Part shown: positions 47,463 through 58,291 of the stretch, piece by piece
Numbering within the stretch: the stretch's first letter is position 1
How the letters are laid out: each line of letters opens with the position of its first letter
Origin: Mimachlamys varia
Taxonomy: Eukaryota > Mollusca > Bivalvia > Pectinida > Pectinidae
DNA length: 64,000 nucleotides
Direction of reading: 5' to 3'
Assembly (NCBI GenBank): GCA_947623455.1
Contig: OX392545.1
Span: 27,169,001 to 27,233,000, forward strand
The notes under the pieces: model-generated
What the model was told of the DNA's origin: nothing
The model's database searches: none
Seen by the model: only the letters and a program-made list of their open reading frames with translations
Made by a program: the position numbers and the translations under genes

Positions 47463-48976
47463 AACAAGAGGCCCAATGGGCCTGCATCGCTCACCTGGTA
47501 TCAATCTCTGACTTATTTCATAGTGTAACCCTAAAGTCCCCTTCAAATCTTTTACTGTAAGACATTCAGAAGAACATCTTAAGATTTAAACATATTTTAC
47601 CCCTGTGACCTTATAAGACAACATCATTTTCATTTTCAAATTTTGTTTGGCTTCATCCCAGGACGCTACAAGACAAATATCATATCTCTAGGCATTTGGG
47701 TTTATCAGAAGAAGTCGCTCAAAGCTTTTAACCACTGATTTGACCACTGTGACCTTTAATATGGGTCAAGATCATTTTCCTTCCCAAAGTTTGTCGTGCT
47801 TCATCCAAGGAACCTTTCAGCCAAATATCATGCTTCTAGGGCTTTTGGTATTTCAGAAGAAGTCGTTTAAAGGTTTTCACAGATTTGACCCTTGTGACCT
47901 TGAATATAGGTCAAGGTCATTTCTTTTCGCAAACTTTGTCGGGCTTCATCCAAGGAACCTGTCAGCCAAATATCATGCTTCTAGGGCTTTTGGTATGTCA
48001 GAAGAAGTCGTTTAAAGGTTTTAACAGATTTGACCACTGTGACCTTGAATATAGGTCAAGGTCATTTCTTTTCACAAACTTTGTCGTGTTTCATCCAAGG
48101 AACCTTTCAGCCAAATATCATGCTTCTAGGGCTTTTGGTACTTCAGAAGAAGTCGTTTGAATGTTTAAACAGATTTGACCCCTGTGACCTAGAATATAAG
48201 TCAAGGTCATTTCTTTTCGCAAACTTTGTTGGGCTTCATCCAAGGAACATTTCAGCCAAATATCATGCTTCTAGGGCTTTCGGTATTTCAGAAGAAGTCG
48301 TTTAAAGGTTTTAACAGATTTGGCCCTTGTGACCTTGAATATAGGTCAAGGTCATTTCTTTTCGCAAACTTTGTCGGGCTTCATCCAAGGAACCTTTCAG
48401 CCAAATATCATGCGTCTAGGGCTTTTAGTATTTCAGAAGCAGTCGTTTAAAGGTTTTAACAGATTTGACCCCTGTGACCTTGAATATAGGTCAAGGTCAT
48501 TTCTTTTCGCAAACTTTGTCGGGCTTCATCCAAGGAACCTTTCAGCCAAATACCATGTTTCTAGGGCTTTTTGTATTTCAGAAGAAGTCGTTTAAAGTTT
48601 AAAATAGATTTTACCTCACTGTGACCTTGAATATTGGTCAAGGTCGTTTCTTTTCGCAAACTTTATTTGGCTTCATCCAAGGAAGCTTCTGGTCAAATAT
48701 TAAGTCTCTATGCCTGACGGTATTTTAGAAGAAGTTGTTTGAAGGTTTCGACATTTTTGACCCCGGTGACTTTGAAATTAGGTCAAAGTGATTTTTTTTC
48801 GCAAACTTTGTTCAGCTCCTTCCAAGATATCTACCAGCCAAATTTCATGTCCCTGGGCCTTTCAATATTTTAGAAGAAGTTGTTTAAAGGAAAAAGTTGA
48901 CGGACGGACGGACGGACGGACGACGGACGCTGCACCATCACATAAGCTCACTTGGCCCTTCGGGCCAGGTGAGCTA
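47463..48976 (-). mobile_element. Helitron-like element with 145-bp core, inverted copy (HINE c)
   Basis: This is the minus-strand counterpart of 42741-44653. It begins aacaagaggcccaatgggcc and ends ggcccttcgggccaggtgag then cta, with (ggac)n at 48900-48926 and about seven core units between. Plus-strand open frames at 145-bp steps are artefacts. Confidence 0.9.
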
Positions 48977-49005
48977 AAAATGAATCACTTGATAACGTAC
49001 CCGGA

Positions 49006-49252
49006 TCACAGGGACCTGAGAATTTGCTACAGCTTGTTTTAGACCTAAAATAGGGTGTTTAGAGTAATTTTACACATTTGGGGGGTTAAGATCAATTTTC
49101 GATAAAAATGTCCCTCAATGGTCGTAGCTTTTATTACCATTGAAGGGGCATTTTTCTAAAAAAATGATCTTAACCCCCAAATGTGTAAAATTACTCTAAA
49201 CACCATATTTTAGGTCCAAAATTAGATGTAACAAATTCTCAGGTCCCTGTGA
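49006..49252. mobile_element. Foldback MITE, family D, full palindrome
   Basis: tcacagggacctgagaattt at the left is mirrored by attctcaggtccctgtga at the right. The inner arms gttaagatcaattttcg / aaaatgatcttaac also pair. A one-armed copy lies at 7607-7734. It starts 30 bp after the inverted Helitron-like element. Confidence 0.85.
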
Positions 49253-49289
49253 CCCGGATTCTATATATAGCCTGTATAACCGGTACACA

Positions 49290-50233
49290 ATGGACACTCA
49301 CTCAGGTACGTGCCCAACTTACTCTCTATCAGCTATAACTTGGGAAGAACCTATGCATTATACCACTCAGATAAGATTATCCAAGGACGTTTTACGTAAA
49401 CGGGCACTCTCCCCTAATGATGAGTTTAATACGGAAAACAAAAGACCCCCCCCCCCCCAACGTCCGTCATCACACCTGACCGCTCTGATTTCTCCCCCCC
49501 CCAACTGATATCTCATCTGAATTAGCTACCTCAATCATGTTTTCACCCGAATTTCTTAACAAATTGACAGAAACTCTGGCTCCAGCCCTCGCTACTATGG
49601 TTTCGAACCTGTTACTAGACTCCATGAAGCCAGCGGTAGATCGTGCTGTAGCTCAGGCCCTCGTGGACAGTTCTGTCCTCAGCTCAGCCGTGAATAATAG
49701 GGTAGAAGAGGCCTTGGTTCCTCTGAGGGCTGCTCTCACCAAACAGGACTCACAGGTTAGGTATCTTACAGAACTGTTGATAATCTGCTTGTAGAATGTG
49801 CTGACCAGCAAAAGTATTCCAGGCGTAATGTCCTCAGATTCTATAACGTTCCTATATCAGGCCATATTAGAGAGTTCGACACTAACCAAGCTGTTTTAAA
49901 AATATGTGAGGAAATCGGGGTGACGTTATCAAATAGGGACCTTTCCAGAAGCCACACCATCGGTAAAGTTAGGAACAATAAAGTGACCGTGCATGTCCGT
50001 TTTCCGAGGTACACTGACCGTGAACAAGACCAAGTCCAAGTTGAAGAAAAACTCTAATAAAATCTTCATAACAGAGAGTCTCACCCAATACCGTCAGGGT
50101 ATAGTCCATCGATTTAGTGAGTTATGGAAAGGGAAGCGTATATACTCCCACTGGACACTTGACGGTAGTATTTTCGTCAAATTATCATTCGAGTCGCCCA
50201 AAAGCGCTGGTAACGTCACACACCTGTGAGACT
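49290..50233 (+). pseudogene. LINE ORF1-like sequence, frameshifted
   Basis: It starts MDTHSGTCPTYSLSA and carries an Ala/Val/Leu-rich segment (from about 49540). After a frame change near 49770 it reads ADQQKYSRRNVLRFYNVP, then a segment ending KIFITESLTQYRQG and HWTLDGSIFVKLS after another frame change near 50010-50040. The RFYNVP word, the TESLTQYRQ motif and the WTLDGSIFVK ending are typical of LINE ORF1 proteins with an RRM-like RNA-binding fold. Cytosine runs at 49445-49458 and 49494-49502 mark further frame changes. It is not functional as it stands. Confidence 0.65.
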
Positions 50234-50750
50234 GCCAGAAAGATTTTGACCAGTTACAACACCATAAACGGCGCCAGTTTTGGCAATGCCCCGGCCGAAC
50301 CTACCATTTATCCTAGATACCGACGCCAGTGGAACTGGTATTGGAGCCGTCATATCCCAGAGGCAAGGGGATCAAGAGAGAGATTGCATACATAAGCCGA
50401 TCCCTAAGTAAGACTGAACGCCGGTATTGTGTGACCATGGGCAGTGCCCCTAAAGAACGCCCTTCAGTGGGTGCAAGAGCAACAGGCCTGTCTCATTTGC
50501 AGTAGAGCTTGAGACGAAAAAAAGCAATATGATACCCGGGCAAAGGCGAGATTATATAAGCCAGGTGACCGTGTCTTAGTCTACACTGGACGTAAGACTG
50601 TCGTACTCTCGCCAAAGTTGCAGTCAAGTTGGAAGGAAGGCTACGAGATCGTAGAAGCAATAGACTATGTAACCTACCGGATAAGGAAGGCCCCTAACCA
50701 TTTCGACATCGTGCATCACGACAGGTAACGGCTGTTACAGGAGCGACCAA
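50234..50750 (+). pseudogene. Ty3/gypsy-like Pol remnant (RNase H and integrase C-terminal)
   Basis: At 50303-50362 a frame reads [19 protein letters not shown], the first catalytic segment of the retroelement RNase [14 protein letters not shown] follows at about 50396-50434. The rest of RNase H and most of integrase are missing. About 50545-50727 reads ARLYKPGDRVLVYTGRK, then SWKEGYEIV and HFDIVHHDR, as in an integrase C-terminal region. Stops and frame changes interrupt it. The 5' part of the element is absent. Confidence 0.7.
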
Positions 50751-50869
50751 ACGAATTGGCCGGAAGTAGATGAGCCGAGCCATTCCTGATCGATAAACAG
50801 GACGCAGGAACCGAAGCAGGGGCTGACGAAACTACCGTGTGTCCAGAACCTGGTATCATTCCGTCCAAG

Positions 50870-51418
50870 ATGTCGAATGCGAAGACCACGAAAAGGACAC
50901 GCAGTCTTGAAGAAGAACAGAGGCGAGTTCTATAGTTTACTTGTGAAGACTGTGGGAAACGGTATAAGTACCAGGCAGGCCTACGTAGACACCGCCAAAT
51001 GGAACACCCAGAGTCGGGGGCTGCCTCAGTTAAAGACCTGCAGACCAGGGATGAACCAGGAACCAGGGCATCAGAACCTGATGTTGTTGACAGCCCGCTG
51101 GGCACGGAGGGGAGTTCGAGGCCTCCCACTCCCTCCATGGACTGGCTACTGCAGGAGAAGTCAGTTCCTGAATGGGTGGAGAAGGGTGAATTCTATGTTT
51201 GCCGGGTTTCGACAGATAGATCAAACAAGGATGGACCGGAGGAAACAGGCGCTGAGACCATTGCGTTCGTCGGGCAGGTGACCCTGGGCCCTGAGGGGAC
51301 TGATACCGAGACGCAGGTTTTCAGGCGACTGTTCGTAAGAAGAACAGGGGCACCAAGACACGGACCACAGGAGCTAAGGAGGTCGCAACCCAAACGGACG
51401 GCCGCCTTCGTACCGTAG
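50870..51418 (+). pseudogene. Retroelement 3' ORF with one C2H2 zinc finger
   Basis: At about 50939-51007 the frame reads FTCEDCGKRYKYQAGLRRH then RQMEHP, a C2H2 finger with spacing C-x2-C-x12-H-x4-H. From there a frame is open to the stop at 51416-51418, with Pro/Glu-rich sequence and a segment EWVEKGEFYVCRV. It lies between the integrase remnant and the probable LTR, so I take it as part of the retroelement. A stop just before the finger breaks it from the upstream frame. Confidence 0.55.
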
Positions 51419-51698
51419 AGCGAGTGAAGATCCGCGAGTGGACGGAGTTCATAGGTGGCCGAATGGTGAAGACGACGGAAACGGAGACCACCCGGGAGAC
51501 GATGCCTGTGGAGTGCTGTATGGATGGAGCACAGTGAAGTCTGTCCTTGTTTGTATAGTTATAATGGGGTATATGGGGGGAAGGGTTAGGCATAGGCGTT
51601 ATGCATCTTTAAGGGGTGGGAGTATGGGGGGTGGGAGTATGGGGGGTGGAAGTCGAGCGGTGACACCTCGGGGACGAGGTGTGTCGGAAGCGTGAGTT

Positions 51699-52457
51699 GT
51701 GTAACGTTATGCCTCTGTGCATCTTGTCTCTGATGTACTATAGTGTTAAGTTAGAGTTATTTCCCTTGAGTGTACTTGTAATTTAGTTAGTTAATCCTTA
51801 ATTACATTGTAATCATTAGGCATAATTTAGATCTAGTAATTTTATAATTATAAGCATTATATTATATGCATTCCTTATGTAATCAATTGACAGGATAGTG
51901 TTAGGGATTTATGTACAGGTTTGGACGAGGTTTTAAAATCAAGACAGTTAGGATTATCGTTGTTTTGCTGACATAAGACGGCCGTGGTATGGTGGTCTGG
52001 GCGCTCCAACGTTGCATGGCGGCCAGGTCATGTGTTGCGAGTACAGCTACACTTTGTAGTAGGTGGATCGGCCGATTCACTTTACTCGGAGTTGGCTGGA
52101 GCCTACTGACCATCCTACCCTGCCGTGGGCTGCGGCCAGTCAGCCGATAGTGATCTGTAGGGCTGCGACCAGTCAGCCGATAGCCATACCATTCCAGGTA
52201 CTTTACCCTGGCCCAGTTAACCTTGTCCAAACCTTCCGATTGCACCGCCGACAGGGGAGATTGTTCACTTGGGTTTCCCGTTGTGCCAATTAAACAGATT
52301 GACTTTCCTTTTGCCTTGTTGTCTTCCTTGGCTCGGCCGGGCAGGTGGTCATAAAAGAACTCACCCACAAGTGCCCAGAATGGGGCGCGGAAACGTGGCG
52401 TGTTCGGTGGCCCGTTCTGCAAACGCTACCAACTGATGCAGACCCCAGACACGTTAC
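51699..52457 (+). mobile_element. Probable 3' LTR of the gypsy-like element
   Basis: It begins TGTAACGTTATGCC and ends ACACGTTACA, a TG...CA pair with the inverted termini TGTAACG/CGTTACA. It is preceded by purine-rich ggggtgggagtatggggggt runs (51615-51652), a possible polypurine tract. Inside, 'ctgcggccagtcagccgata' and 'ctgcgaccagtcagccgata' form a short direct repeat (52128-52186). No 5' LTR partner is in the window, so the call rests on termini and position. Confidence 0.6.
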
Positions 52458-53480
52458 AATATTTATAGTAACGTGTACGTATCAATCAATGTAAATACTA
52501 TATAGGTTTTTATTTATTCAATATTAATTGAGTTCCTGCTGTCTCAATGTTAGTGTCCCAAAACCCAGATGGCAAGGTGTTTTGATTCTCATATGAAGGA
52601 CAGGAATGACCGGAGAAAGACTACCAAGGCACGGTAGTGATTTTACATTTGATCAGTTGAGTGAATTTGAGTGTTTGTATTGTGTTACTACCTGTGCCTT
52701 CTGGGTGGGGGGATACTAGATTTTCGACAGTTTGCCTACATTTTAATAGCTAACTTAATAATTGATATATCCACGTTCCCGTCCCAATTTTATATCAAAT
52801 TTATATAATGTTTATTATGTATAAGCAATGTGAAGCCATTATGGCATGATGTACATGATATATACACTATATATATATACATATAAGTTACAAGAAGAGA
52901 TGCATTCTGTTACCAGTGATCTAATATTCGACTTAATTGTAAACTACTAATTATTGACAGACATATACACTCTCGTACGTAAATGCGTTCATCAATCAAT
53001 TAAAAGTGTCCAATACTTTATAATCGCCACACTGCACCGACTTCTCTCATGATGGTTTCATTACTTCACGTTTATTTTTTCGTTTTAATGTATTTAGTGT
53101 GTTTTGTTTACATGACATTTACAGTTTGTCTGTTTGAATATAAAGTGATAAGTTTTGTCATTTTCAATCGCTGGTTTGCACATTGTAAATTATTTATGAA
53201 TTTACAGGTACAGGTTCGCTACTCTACTTCATGTTATTATTACATAATTGATAATGGATAATTCTTTCATGTGTCATAGAATAGCGATCGGTACCTTTTA
53301 TTCTAATGTCTACGGAAGATGTGTGATGAAGTCGTTTATTACTTTCTGTTTTGGTTTAAATTATTGGTTAAAGCTATTGCATCAATGGCATAGTTATTTT
53401 TCTTGGTTAATAATTCAGTTAATATCTGATTCATTTCATGTTTCCGAAACTTAGAATTTACCTTGGTACTTTTAATACTA
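52458..53480 (+). other. Between LTR and LINE ORF2, no gene seen
   Basis: AT-rich sequence with short open frames and no recognised motif. It may be LINE sequence lying between its two reading frames, or host DNA; the sequence does not decide this. Confidence 0.35.
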
Positions 53481-53489
53481 TCATTACAG

Positions 53490-55900
53490 CATATGGATGT
53501 GAAATCACATCCTTGTCCGAGTCTTGGCGAGCTTTCTATATTTCATTTAAATATTAGAAGTGTTAGACATAAAATAGACATTATTGGGGACTTAGTAGAT
53601 GATTACGACATTGTGCGTCAAACTGAACTCACTTAGATGATCAGGTAGGCACTCAGGAATTGTGTATTGATGGTTTTCATTCTCCCTTTAGACTTGATAG
53701 TAATTTTGCGGGGGGCGGTATTTTGGTGTATATAAATAATCTTTTGAAAGTTGATCGTTTACCCAAATTAGAACATCATGGTGATGAGGTAATATGGATT
53801 AAAATTAGCCTACCCCACTCGTCTTACATTATTGGAACAGCGTATTGACCTGAAAACTCTATTCTACCGTTTTGGGAACATTTAAAGTCTTCTATAAGCA
53901 ATGTACTTGATATTTCTCCTAATGTATTAGTAACAGGCGATTTAAATGTTGACTTTTTCACTGCCTCAAATAATCACGTTCTTTTTGACATCATTAACTC
54001 TCTATCTCTAACCAATGTTATAAAAGATCCGACACGGATTGGACGTACTAGATCTAGCTTACTAGATCTTATACTTTTATCTGACACTATTTCTTGTATT
54101 GACTCTTCTGTAATTTCTATTGATAGAACATTTAGTGACCACGATGGTTGTACTGCTTCCATTAATCTTCCTTATCTTTTTAAACCTACTTCTACACGTA
54201 AGATATGGCAGCACAGGCGTGCTAATTTTGCAAAATTTAATGAACTTATATCTAATTATAACTGGATTGATACTATTTATAATTGTGACTCGGTTAACTT
54301 AGTTTGTAATCGTTTTACGGATTTTTTTTTGCCAATGAATGTATTCCTAGTAAAGAAGTTAAATATAAAACCCAATTATAAGCCATGGATGACCTCTGAA
54401 CTCAGAAAACACTTAGAGATAGTTTACATAACATAGCGAGGTCAACCAAACGCTTGACATATTAATAAATTCAAAACCCAACGAAACAAAGTTAATAAAA
54501 TGAAAAAGCATGCACGTGTTTCTTTTTATGAAAATGTTCAAGACATCATTGATAGGTATTCATCTTCAGATCCTAGGTCTTACTGGAAATTAGTTAAGAG
54601 ACTAATTAAAACGTCAGATACTTCGCAACCAATTCCTTCCCTAATAGATCCTGTTGCTAATTATATTGTTACAAGAGATCTGGAAAAAGCGGAATTATTG
54701 AATAATTATTTTGTAGTATTAATAGAGTAGATGATAGTAACACTGATGTTCCTGTTATAGAGCCAAAAACTGGCAAACAAATTAGTACCATTAGATTAAA
54801 GTCAACTGAAATACTAGATGTTTTACAGATATTGAAGCTCGGCAAGGCCTCGGGTGGGGATGGAATTAGCCACCATATGCTAAAAAATGCTGCTCACACT
54901 GTTTGTACTCCTCTCGAAATAATATTTTATATGTCCTTATCTACAGGGATCTATCCCTGTAAATGGAAAATAGCAAACTTATGCCACTGTTTAAAAAAGG
55001 TGACAGACATTCCCCTTTGAATTATAGACCAATTTCGTTGCTTTCCACTGTTGGTAAAGTTTTTGAAAGAATGATTTTTAAACATTTCTACAATAACTTT
55101 ATAGAAAATAACTTGTTTTACAAATATCAGTCTGGTTTTATGTATGGTCATTCTACAGTTTATCAACTCATTGATATTTATCACCAAATATGTATTGCAC
55201 TTGAAGAAAGAAAACATTCATGTATTGTATTCTGTGATATATCCAAAGCCTTTGATAGGGTTTGGCACAGAGGTCTTATGATTAAGTTAAAATCTTATGA
55301 AATTTCTGGTGAATTACTTACATGGTTAGAAAATTATTTATCTCCGAGACATCCACGGTTTTTTTAACAGTTCATATTCTAAAGTAGGTTTAATTGAAGC
55401 ATGTGTTCCACAAGGCTCTATTCTGGGACCACTTCTATTTCTTGTATATTATATAAATGATATAGCAAATATTTTTGAATCAGCGTCTCGTCTTTTTGCA
55501 GATGATCATCTTTGTTGAAATCATCATTATCTTGCTTAGAAATTCAGGAAACTTTAAATAGAGACTTAGAAATTCTTAATACCTGGTCAAAAACGTGGTT
55601 GCTTAACTTTAATCCCGATAAAACAGATGTATTGTTTATTTCTAATTCTGTTGATATTGATGAGGATCTTGGGAGTTAGAATTTGATGGTAAAGTTTTAA
55701 ATTTTACAGATTATCATATACAGTTGGGGGTAATTTTTAATTCAAATGCTAAGTGGGGGGATCATGTCAATGGAATTTATACATCTGTAATGAAAACCGA
55801 AATCCGACTGCCGACAACTTTATAAATGTTCAATTGTGACCAAATCACGACTTCGTTATGTTTACTGCTGCGCGATGCAAACGGCTCTGAAACACATTCT
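53490..55900 (+). pseudogene. LINE ORF2 remnant (endonuclease + reverse transcriptase), Jockey/CR1 type
   Basis: The endonuclease part (53520-54180) contains LSIFHLNIRSVRHK, GGGILVYINN, VLVTGDLNVDF, RSSLLDLIL and FSDHDG, including the expected GDLN and SDH residues. The reverse transcriptase part (54830-55520) contains [59 protein letters not shown] and FADD. These match the Jockey/CR1 group of non-LTR retrotransposons. Several stops and frame changes (near 53635, 53846, 54440, 54728, 55010, 55365, 55515) show it is dead. Its 3' tail was not defined. Confidence 0.85.
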
Positions 55901-56694
55901 CGTTATTCATTTAATACTGGAAATGTATTTTAGTCAAATTGTAATGAAAATGACAGTTTGAGAAGTATCATTAAAGCACATATAAAATATACAAATCTTG
56001 TCTATGGACTACATTTTTTTTCTGTTGCCTAGTTATGAATGAAGCTATAGCTAGCTATCGGCTGTTCCGCGTACATTGTATGTACATACTTGACGATAAG
56101 TTTTCAACAATGTAACAAAAGTGAAGCAGCGTGTGACACCGGCAGCTTAAAGTGCATGCGAATGAAAATAGTTAACGTAAATATAAGGATTGAATGTCTA
56201 TTTTGCTGCTTGCATTGGCTTATGAAGTCAAGTGAATCTCGTGCAAATGGTACATGGACTGTTTCGCAGTTCACTTCATTTGAGCAAGTTTCACTTGACT
56301 TCATCAGCCGACATTGTACACAAAAACAAAAGAAAATAATTGACAGTACTATGCGAAACAAAAACTCACAGGCATGCACCAGTTGTAAGTAAAAACATAC
56401 ACAGCATAATTAAAAAACATAAGACAGCAGTCATAAGTAAGGTTTGTAAACGACTGGAGCACTAACAGTACAATAAAATACTTCCGAGGAAGTTTTAGGC
56501 ATTGCCCGTTGTCCATTATTTTTTTCTTTTTAAGTACAAGTTTAATAATAGATGACGTAACACACACATGCTGCACCTTAATAATTTAATATTCTTAAAT
56601 GAAATGTAAATGTTTTAAAGCAACTGGTACCTGCACAATACTAACATACTTTACGAACGTGTTTTAAACATATTTTCCTGTTATTTTATTAATA
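55901..56694. other. Intergenic; ~93-bp hairpin
   Basis: At 56218-56310, ggcttatgaagtcaagtgaa is mirrored by ttcacttgacttcatcagcc. The remainder has no exon-like frame. The open frames on both strands here come from the palindrome and its flanks. Confidence 0.5.
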
Positions 56695-57077
56695 CAATAA
56701 ACAGGTATAGACTTTCATGTTGGTAAATTTGATGTGGTATAAAAAAGATGTTGACTTTGTATTAGCCTTGGTCAACCTTTCCTTTTTATGTTTTTATTTC
56801 ATCGTTTCACGAGCAGATAAATCCATAATTTTACTTCTGTTACTTTGATATGTCTATTTAAATGAACAGTAATAACAATAAATGATGATTAATATGAGTT
56901 CCGATTATTGTTTTGTTGACGCTTCGATATTCTCCGATTCTCAGTTTCCATGGAAATGAGATGATTTATCCAGACTGTTTTGTATCAGTTTCATGTTTCC
57001 TATTACCAATTGACCAAACCGGGGTAAGTTTTCTGATATATAATTCCGTGTTGTTTATTGCAGCAATAGTAATGATA
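56695..57077 (-). repeat. Long repeat H, copy 2, upstream of the receptor gene
   Basis: This is the reverse complement of 45525-45896 throughout. It ends 254 bp before the receptor start codon, so it forms part of that gene's upstream region. A 50-bp piece of the same repeat (attatggttttgttgacgct, ggtattctctgatt) recurs at 59223-59272 inside the receptor intron. Confidence 0.85.
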
Positions 57078-57331
57078 AAAGGATATGTCTATTGAATTCT
57101 AGCGAAAGTACCAGTATCTAGTATCTAATTTGAAATAAGTCATGAGTTTCCCGCGGGTCGTAAAACACATCACATTTTACCAATAAATACGAAACGAATT
57201 CGTTTCTGACATATCACTTTTGGAAAGGCAGAAAAAGAACTGTCATCGCTTCGATACTTTATGACATGAAATACTGAATATCGATTTAATGAAAGTCAAC
57301 TTATATTTAATTCAAATATATTTCCTTCACA

Positions 57332-58291
57332 ATGGCTTTTCAACGTTTCGTCACTTGTTGCTTTATATTGGGACTTTATGAACTTGTGGACACCAATCCC
57401 GTTATGTCCCTATTACATTCCTGCCACGCAAAGTACCATTCATGTCAAAATCCAGCGAACATACCTTACTGCAGATGTGACCGTTTGTGTCTGTACTACG
57501 ACGACTGTTGCTTTGATGCAGACGTGGTACTCGAGGGAAAATCACGATTGGGTGAATTACAAGCCCCGTTTATTGAAGAAACAACTTGTGGATACACATC
57601 TTCTCGGAAAATGTCTACCGTTGGATTGGGAGCATTTATGGTGTCATCGTGCCCTTCGTCTTGGAATGGTGATACAGATATAAAGTATAAATGTGAACAG
57701 GATTCAAACAAAGACTTTTTAGACTTTTTCCCTGTGACTGACATTGTAAACAACGTAACTTTCAAAAATCGCCAATGTGCAGTATGTCATAATGTACGTA
57801 ATTGGCTTCCATGGAATTTAGATCTAACATGTAACTCTAAAATTCCTTTATTCAGGGACGAATCTAAACCGCTTTCATTTAAAGACACCATGATGTGGAG
57901 AATGAAAAGTTCTTTTTGTGATTGGCGTTTTGAGCCATCGGATGCTATTCATGTACGATACTGTTACCATGGAGTCGAGTACGACTTATGGAAAACCCTG
58001 AAGGCGGTGAACAACTCGGCTTGTAATAATCGCATTGTTAAACCTTTGATTTTTATCCATCTCAATTCTGGTAATGAAAAGGTGGTCAGGAACTTTCAAT
58101 GTTTCGTTGATGAGTATGGCAACATAGATACCGATGTAATTAAGATTACTTGTTTGAATGATGCACATCTTGATTCACACGCGCAAAATAGTGGCGGAAC
58201 ACTCAGCAGTCTTATAGATGTTTCCAGCTTGTTCCTCCCGCTGGATAGTACGACACCCTGTAGTGAAACAGAAATTCACCTCTCTGATCAG
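57332..58291 (+). CDS. SMB-domain seven-helix receptor, exon 1 (ectodomain)
   Basis: The start ATG has a strong context (A at -3, G at +4). 320 codons run to a consensus donor, CAG|GTAAGG, at 58291/58292. Residues 1-22 are a plausible signal peptide (FVTCCFILGLYEL). Residues 31-64 form a somatomedin-B-type cysteine cluster: Cys31, 38, 47, 49, 53, 59, 60, with the signature YCRCDRLCLYYDDCC. Later Cys-rich motifs CPSSW and FKNRQCAVCHN belong to an ectodomain type I associate with lophotrochozoan family-B-like receptors. N-glycosylation sites include NVTF, NNS and NQT. Without splicing the frame stops 31 codons later inside intron sequence. Spliced to 59708 in phase 0, the protein is 842 residues. 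It is predicted to act as a cell-surface receptor; the ligand is unknown. Confidence 0.85.

Noticed and set aside
43149..48595. Series of 91-codon frames at 145-bp steps, all alike (MTPVTLNIGQGHFF...)
   Set aside because: They are shadows of the 145-bp core of the Helitron-like elements, on the minus strand of one copy and the plus strand of the inverted copy. No start context or splice support.
50716..51138. 140-codon minus-strand frame
   Set aside because: It is the antisense of the retroelement 3' region. The plus strand carries the integrase and zinc-finger motifs.
51901..52422. 173-codon minus-strand frame
   Set aside because: It lies inside the probable LTR and contains the translated internal direct repeat (TGRSPTDHYRLTGRSP). 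No other support.
54963..55367. The 134-codon reverse-transcriptase frame as a live gene
   Set aside because: It is one segment of a LINE ORF2 with stops and frame changes before and after it.
56090..56392. 100-codon plus and 91-codon minus frames
   Set aside because: They overlap on opposite strands around a 93-bp hairpin. No splice sites or recognised motif.
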